A stretch of DNA of 64,000 nt from Hyalella azteca (taxonomy: Eukaryota; Arthropoda; Malacostraca; Amphipoda; Hyalellidae): positions 480,064 to 544,063 of the forward strand of contig NW_025947730.1 of the NCBI RefSeq assembly GCF_000764305.2, in the 5' to 3' direction. Of this stretch, positions 57,895-64,000 are shown piece by piece. The notes under the pieces were generated by a model. The model saw only the letters and a program-made list of their open reading frames with translations, made no database searches and was not told the origin of the DNA. How positions within the stretch are numbered: the first letter of the stretch is position 1; every line of letters starts with the position of its first letter. The position numbers and the translations under genes are program-made.

Positions 57895-58152
57895 GAATAA
57901 TATAATATATAATAATATTGCGGTTTAAGCGTTTATTATGCCGCAGGCCTGTCGCCAATTCTTAATATTGCAGAAAATCCACAGCATGTTGCGGGCTTGA
58001 ATTCGCAACTCGCTGTTTCAAATTTTCTTTGCTTAACCACCCGGCCTTTTTGCCGATTCTGACCAGAAACTGGCGCACAGAGCTGGGATCGAACCCGCAC
58101 CTCTCTGCTCCAATCTTGGTACTCTGAACTTTAAACACTGGGCCACAGAGAA
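57895..58152 (-). mobile_element. tRNA-derived SINE with LINE-like 3' tail
   Basis: On the minus strand the head has a box A-like GTGGCCCAGTGTTTAAAG (about 58128-58145) and box B GGGTTCGATCCC (58085-58096), the internal RNA polymerase III promoter of a tRNA. The body is unrelated to tRNA. The tail AAGAATTGGCGACAGGCC then AACGCTTAAACCG resembles the 3' end of the local LINE, and it finishes in an AT-rich microsatellite. Confidence 0.75.
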
Positions 58153-58243
58153 TCAACAGATACGTATACAATGTATACAGAAAATACAGAGAATGTATAC
58201 AGAGAATGTATACAGAGAATGTATACAGAGAATCAACAGATAC
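58147..58243. repeat. Short tandem array with 13-bp AGAGAATGTATAC units
   Basis: Three near-perfect AGAGAATGTATAC units, bracketed by two AGAATCAACAGATACG copies. It directly abuts the head of the minus-strand SINE. Confidence 0.75.
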
Positions 58244-61200
58244 GCGCACATGAGTTATACGCTAACAGTGGCCACTGCAAAATATTTCGTTGCCCCTCCG
58301 TCATCGATAAAATGCTAAGTACGTCCACGTGAACTTTTTAAATTATGGATATTTTCAACACGAAAGGGAATTATTGTTCAATGCCAGTAAATTACTCGGA
58401 TTACCAATGATTTTCGTGCAAATAGCCCACTGATCGGTTGATCATCACTGAACAATCAAATAGAATGGAAGAAATTAAGTTTCTATAAAATAGAATATAA
58501 AAGAAAAATAAATATAAATAACTGTAATCAATCCATACTTGCATTGAAATATAATCATAATTTTAAGCCTGTTCAGACAAATTTTGCATGCACATTATCA
58601 CACAATTATTTGAAATAATCTGAATGTCAATAATTTTCAACCAGTTTTATATCACTCAATCTAGGTTCAAATTAAAACTGCCTTCAAAGAAAGGTGCCAG
58701 AAAATGGATGAACGCTAAACTCAAACGCCTTAATTAGCCGCTTTTCGCGTGAACGAGTCACATCACGAGCCAAAATTTCATCGTTTCATTACAGAGTTCG
58801 TTGAGTAATTAGCTGATTTTTCTTTACTCAGTGTCAAGGTTTTCGTGTGCAAATACTTTTTCTCGCCCAGAAATGAAGTCCATATCGTCCAACTCGGTCA
58901 AGCGGTAAACGCAGCAATAGAGCAAACTGATTAATCCAGTGGTAATTTAGAGCAATAGATAAAAGCAGTTGTTAGCGTCAACGAGAGAATTGCATAAATC
59001 GATGTAAAATGTAGAAACTCTGTAATGCGAGATTTTGTTTTTAAGGCGATGAAAAGTATTAGAGCTCAGGGAAGTAAGTACCGAGGTAAAATATTCTTGA
59101 AAGTGAATTGGATTGTTCTCGCAATAACCTAAAAAACGCGAATTTTTTATTAATCGAATTTTCTGAGTATGAAATTCATGTTTGCATTATCGATGAAACA
59201 TACATGAAGTTAACATACTTTATTATATTTTCTAACGACAAATTGTTCATATTATCGTTGGTACGTTATATAATCACACACTGAACAGTAACATTGTCAA
59301 TTATTTTTTAAGTATGGTTCCATTCTAAAAGAAATAAAAAGAACAGCTGGGGCGGAGCAGGTTATCCAAGCTGTGTTGAGTTTACCGCCGTCTTGTGTCC
59401 ATCGTCAATCCATCTCAGCGAGTCGCTGCCATTTGTAAAGCAAATAAGGCCGGCGGTGTTCCCAAAAACGAGTGTTGACGAGAACGTCTTCTTTAATATG
59501 TCATTTTTAGCCTTTTATTTCCTGCGAGAATGGCTACAGGGTTCGAATCGGAGCGATTACTTTAACATCATGACCATCGTAGTATCTAGTTTATTTAAGT
59601 AAATGTGAGTATTATGCCTCAACTAGAGGTGTAGTTGAATTTTCAACTAACTCAATTGTGTTATTTGAAATGGAATAAATTTCAATCATTAAGAGCGAAA
59701 GCTTTATACTTAATTTCAGTTGCAAAGCTTTGGATCTCACCGAAGTAAACACGATGCCTATTCATTTTATTACGCGTTTCCATTGAGCGATTGAAATGAA
59801 ATAATATTTTGTCACGGAGGGCGCGAGTCCTCCGCATTATTACGTTCTGCTTCATCACGACGACTGCCGCCACACCTGCTGACTCAGCGAGCCGCTGTGC
59901 CTGATGGCTGACCTGCCACCGACGCCAGACTGGAAATTCTGGCCCATGCAATCATGCCTTACAATCGTGCCCAAAAACTGCTGCTCCGACTCACTTCGGG
60001 AATTGGTCCGGACACAAATCTGTGCTATTAATCGGCCCACAACCCAATCCCAAGCTCGCGAAACATTTTGAATTTCAAATGAATCTCAAAAAATTTTATT
60101 CTCTAATCAATGAAATTGGTATACTTTTTCTAATTCACGTAATATACCTGAGAGAGGCAATAAATAATTTATTAGCCAGTACGATTAGAATGAATGCACA
60201 TGAATGGATTAAAACGATGTACCAGCGAAAGGTTTACATTGTGATATAGTGATGAAGTTATGGGAGGAAAATAACAGTACTGAGGAAGAAAAATGTAGCT
60301 ATACGTTTTCCAGCTGCAAATGCTGGACTTCCATGAGAAAAAACGTTTATGGGTAAAACTTTCAGGAATGTTTTTCATACTTGGTCTTCGAATACTTTTT
60401 AAAGGGTTAAAAAAAACCTTTACAATTTTATTCGTCATATGAAAGTCCGTTGATTTCGTTTCTTTAAATTTTGTAAAATATTGGTGTTCGGGATACGAAA
60501 GAAAAGCCTTTTCTTTTCCTCAAGGCAAATGAAACATGACATTGGAGTCGTGTCTGAAATGGAATTGAGTCTTTCTTGTAGTTCAGAAAGTTGCTGGAGA
60601 TATTGAAGTTCCTCCAACCGGAATGTAGATTTTCATTAGACAAAATTACTTCCACAGCAGGCGGTGTAGAAAGGATATTTCTGGAGAAGTCTATCCGTAA
60701 TGTTTTGATCGGGGAGAATCTGAGGTTATTGACTCTTCTATGCTTTCTTTCTTCGAAAAACCTCAAGATTAATTTTCCATTTGCTAAAATTTTCAGACTT
60801 TACGTTAGTTAAAATTGATTTCCATTTGTTAAAATTGTCAGACTTTACATTTGAACGTATTTATTAGATTATGATATTTTTATTTATTGTTAACTTCATT
60901 TGATATTTTGGTTATGCTAATGAACAAAAACTAGGATTATAGAAATAAGGTCGCCGCATCTTATGAACTAAAGAGGGAATAATTGAAACAATTCATTCCT
61001 CACAGTTTACGTAAAAATTATCACTTGACTGTCATATTTTGGCTCCATTATTTATCATTTCAATATTAATTGCTATACACTTATTTGAAAGATTTATTAG
61101 GCACCCTTCTCCACGCAAGCAATCATAACAATATAATCCAGCTTATGGAAAAATTAATGTTCCTAAGCTCCAACTTAAAGAGGATGCACCGCATGCCTTC

Positions 61201-64000
61201 TTCATTAAAGTGAAACCTAAATTAATTACATTATGAAACAAACAGGCACACTTCGATGTTCTCATCACAAATAATTTATTGGCTTCATCAATGTTTTAAT
61301 TTGAGAGCTAAGATCTCTTCACATCAACGTAGTGTACCACACGGTGAGTTCCAAACAACGAACACTGCTCGGTTTATCACACCTACCCTACAGAAGGCTT
61401 CGCATAGAAAACTAAATAAATAACTCACTGGATAGAATTAATTTAGTCATAAAACAGCAGCAGGCACCAGTTAATTTCCATTGAACTTTAAAAATAGATA
61501 TCAAATAATAGTTCATTGAATCTTAATCAAAATTGTGTAAACGAGAATCTACATTCGCAATCAGTTGGAAAATCATTAATTTATATTAATTAATATCATA
61601 CACCCGCCAATGCTAGGAGCTGTGGGGACGGTACTTGCTTATTGCCTCGTCGTCCAAGAGCCTCATCGCAAGTGAAATAAGAAGAACTCTGCTCAGCGAG
61701 AGGCGCACTAGTTATACACCCGAGAAGCGGTCATGGAACAATACCACCGTTCATTTCTAATATATACTCTACGTAATACGACAGCAGTTGCTAATACGCA
61801 AACTAGCAACGACAAAGTACGTTTGATTGCTAATGTGAACAACTTGCTACGAACTGCTGGAGCGTGACGCCATGACTGGTCATTGACTTCAACGGAGATC
61901 AGGAGAAAATTTCTTACGGACTTGGTTAATTTTTTTAGGCCGAGAAAGTATTTAAGACTTGCATAAGTAATACAATTAAACTCTTTTTCTTGGGCCATCT
62001 AGATAAGGATTCAATTCAAAGTCAAACGATTAAATGAATAAACAATTCTGCTTCTTGTGATTAAAAAGTAAGAAATGGTGGGCAATAAAATCAGAAATAA
62101 TGCAACTGAATATAGAAAGAGTAACTTTTTCCAACCGATCATTCTTGCACTAACCTCGCATGGTTCAAGCATGAGGGAACATCACGACGCATTAGTCATG
62201 ACATCACGCACCAGCCGCCTCACTAACATAGCGGAACATGTCAACATCTTTTATGTACAGGAAGACTTGTATAATGCATTAACATTGTACCAGAGCCGCA
62301 CGCTCAGCAATCTTTATTTTACGAGTTACCACGATATTTCCAGAGTACATATATAATTACGCATTCAGATTCAAGACTAAATTCTCTCATATTAGATTTC
62401 ACGCTAAACGAAGATAATTAAAAGTGAATAGATTCAGTTTAATTCAGGGGATTAAATTGATTTTTTGAAGCGATGCGACAATTAAATAATAAATTTAATA
62501 AAATTGTCCAGTGATAGGATATTATAAATGTTAGATAATTCCTGAAAAGGTAACGTGATAACAAAGTAGAAGTTAGAGTGATCTAGTGATAAAAACTAAA
62601 TTTTCCATTGAATTCTAACAGAAGAACTCATGTTGTTTCTGCGATTTACAAACATAATAGCAATTTTTGCTAGAGCTGAAAAAAATTGTAGCATTTGATC
62701 TAACAAGAATTGCAATCCCAGGAAACCTTGACTTGTAAATAAACGAGATATAGGCCGAGAGTTCACACTCGCTCTAAAATAAATATATTGCTAGCATGAT
62801 CTTATTAAGCTATCACAAAATAACAAAATATAATTTCAAAAGATAAGGGAAGTGAAGTGAAACCTACGCTCCAAGATACGCTTATTTATCATTATCTATG
62901 CACAGCTCAAGCGTCAAAAATCATTCATATAAAAATATTCGTAAGACATAGAAATTATCACGATTACAAAAACTTTGCCTGAATGCAAGGCAGAAGTACT
63001 GAAATCTTTACGCAGAACATTAGTTAGTATTATCGAAAAACTACGGTATGTGGTCGATTTAAAGAAACTATTGGAGAAATATAAATGGTAAAACACATTA
63101 GGACAAAACTCCTAAGTTGAACCAAAACTTATGCAAAGTTTTTCGAGAACCTTTAAACAAATTTAAAAACTCTTTCGGTTTCGAAAGCCACTGCAAAAAT
63201 TTATATATATTTCACGAAAAAAAAATAGTTGTGAGGTTTTGGATCTGAGTAAACATGACTGAAGAGGGAAAAAAATTCTATATAAATAAAAGGAACTTTG
63301 TCGTCATGGAAAAAATACCGTTCGTGTAAAACCCGGTCGTTAATCAACAGTACGAGGCATTTGATATTTTTCAGGTTAGATAAAATTAAGTGGTCGACTT
63401 TTTCCATAAAAAAATCATGACACGCTGAATTCTTGGTCATGACAAAAACAACATCATTAAGACCAAAAATACTTATGGTTGAAATATGTTTTCTATTTTT
63501 ATTTATTGGTTATTTTTTTGTTTCTTGCGTTGAGCGACATAATTAGAACCAGATTGGCAAATGAACACCAATGATCATAAATCTCTTTCAAACGTAATGT
63601 TCGTTAACAAATAAAAATGATAAAAATAACAGCAATTTAATTTCAAATTATTTTGTTTTTACGAATTTAATGTGGTTTATAAAAGAAATATTGCTGTAAA
63701 TTCTGCCATGCTAGCAGAGGTTCGAAGAGTTAACTAAGTCTACGGAGTATAAAACGAGCATTTAATTTACTCACTATACGCTCAGTCTGCGACCGCGAAC
63801 AACTGAAAATACATTGAAACTGAATTTTCATATGCCTATTATCGGCGGTCATCTTTTAGTTTTCCTTGTCGGTTTACATCATTATAAATTTGAAATGTGG
63901 CTTCAATTATTTCAGACAAAATTCTTAATAAGTTTTCAAATTTCATACTCAATAATAAGAAATTAACAGAAACAACGACGGACTATCATCAAGTTTGCAA

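Larger units (their letters stand above)
44648..64000. other. Intergenic region 5' of the SLC16-like gene
   Basis: No assignable gene. The promoter and any untranslated first exon of the SLC16-like gene should lie at its left end, but none could be fixed by sequence. The rest is AT-rich with LINE fragment F, the SINE at 57.9-58.15 kb, the GC-rich repeat at 47.7 kb and the weak exon candidates listed separately. Beyond 58.3 kb I see only short chance frames; a GC-richer patch at 59.8-60.05 kb has frames on both strands but no recognisable product. Confidence 0.5.

Noticed and set aside
59530..59550. GGGTTCGAATC resembling a tRNA box B
   Set aside because: No box A at the proper distance and no cloverleaf could be drawn.
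60435..60766. Overlapping frames on both strands around 60.4-60.8 kb
   Set aside because: The longest minus frame lacks an ATG start, and the frames on both strands have AT-rich composition and no domain.
1..64000. CRISPR arrays, bacterial operons or prophage
   Set aside because: Tandem arrays here have no spacers, and the genes have introns; the window is plainly eukaryotic.

Overview
The window is eukaryotic nuclear DNA, AT-rich and intron-rich. It carries two multi-exon genes, both on the minus strand, set among old transposon fragments and minisatellites. The proteins and the repeat families (a LINE with a TTCTA-type tail, tRNA-derived SINEs, a Penelope-like element, hAT-type elements) point to an arthropod. 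A malacostracan crustacean such as an amphipod is my best guess, but this is inference. No bacterial, organellar or CRISPR features are present.

Layout: (1) 1-12590 has no recognisable gene. It holds a 27-bp minisatellite at about 1.1-1.4 kb and a 23-bp array at about 3.5 kb. (2) 12591-26762, minus strand, is a 15-coding-exon gene for the spliceosome-associated G-patch protein GPATCH1. All exons join in frame with GT-AG introns, giving a predicted 1103 residues. Its introns hold a complete non-autonomous hAT-type element with an 8-bp target duplication, a second hAT-like MITE inserted in a 16-bp array, and 37-bp and 18-bp arrays. (3) 26763-31691 is an intergenic transposon cluster: several pieces of one LINE family in opposite orientations, then a Penelope-like GIY-YIG endonuclease remnant flanked by inverted arms that carry hammerhead-ribozyme-like cores. 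(4) 31692-44629, minus strand, is a 14-coding-exon gene for an unusually long SLC16/monocarboxylate-transporter-like protein (predicted 1225 residues). It has a long N-terminal extension, a 280-residue central loop and a long C-terminal tail. (5) 44630-64000 has no confidently recognised gene. It contains a LINE fragment with a partial reverse transcriptase, a tRNA-derived SINE, a GC-rich hairpin array and a few candidate exons or small ORFs that I cannot assign.

The two genes share no obvious pathway. GPATCH1 acts in the nucleus in pre-mRNA splicing, and the SLC16-like protein should sit in a membrane. The most notable non-genic structures are the ribozyme-like arms of the Penelope remnant, the shared 3' tail between two SINEs and the local LINE family, and the two hAT-type insertions with diagnosable target duplications. 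Exon boundaries were derived by hand from reading-frame continuity and splice dinucleotides. The GPATCH1 exon 14 region is the least certain part of the two gene models.
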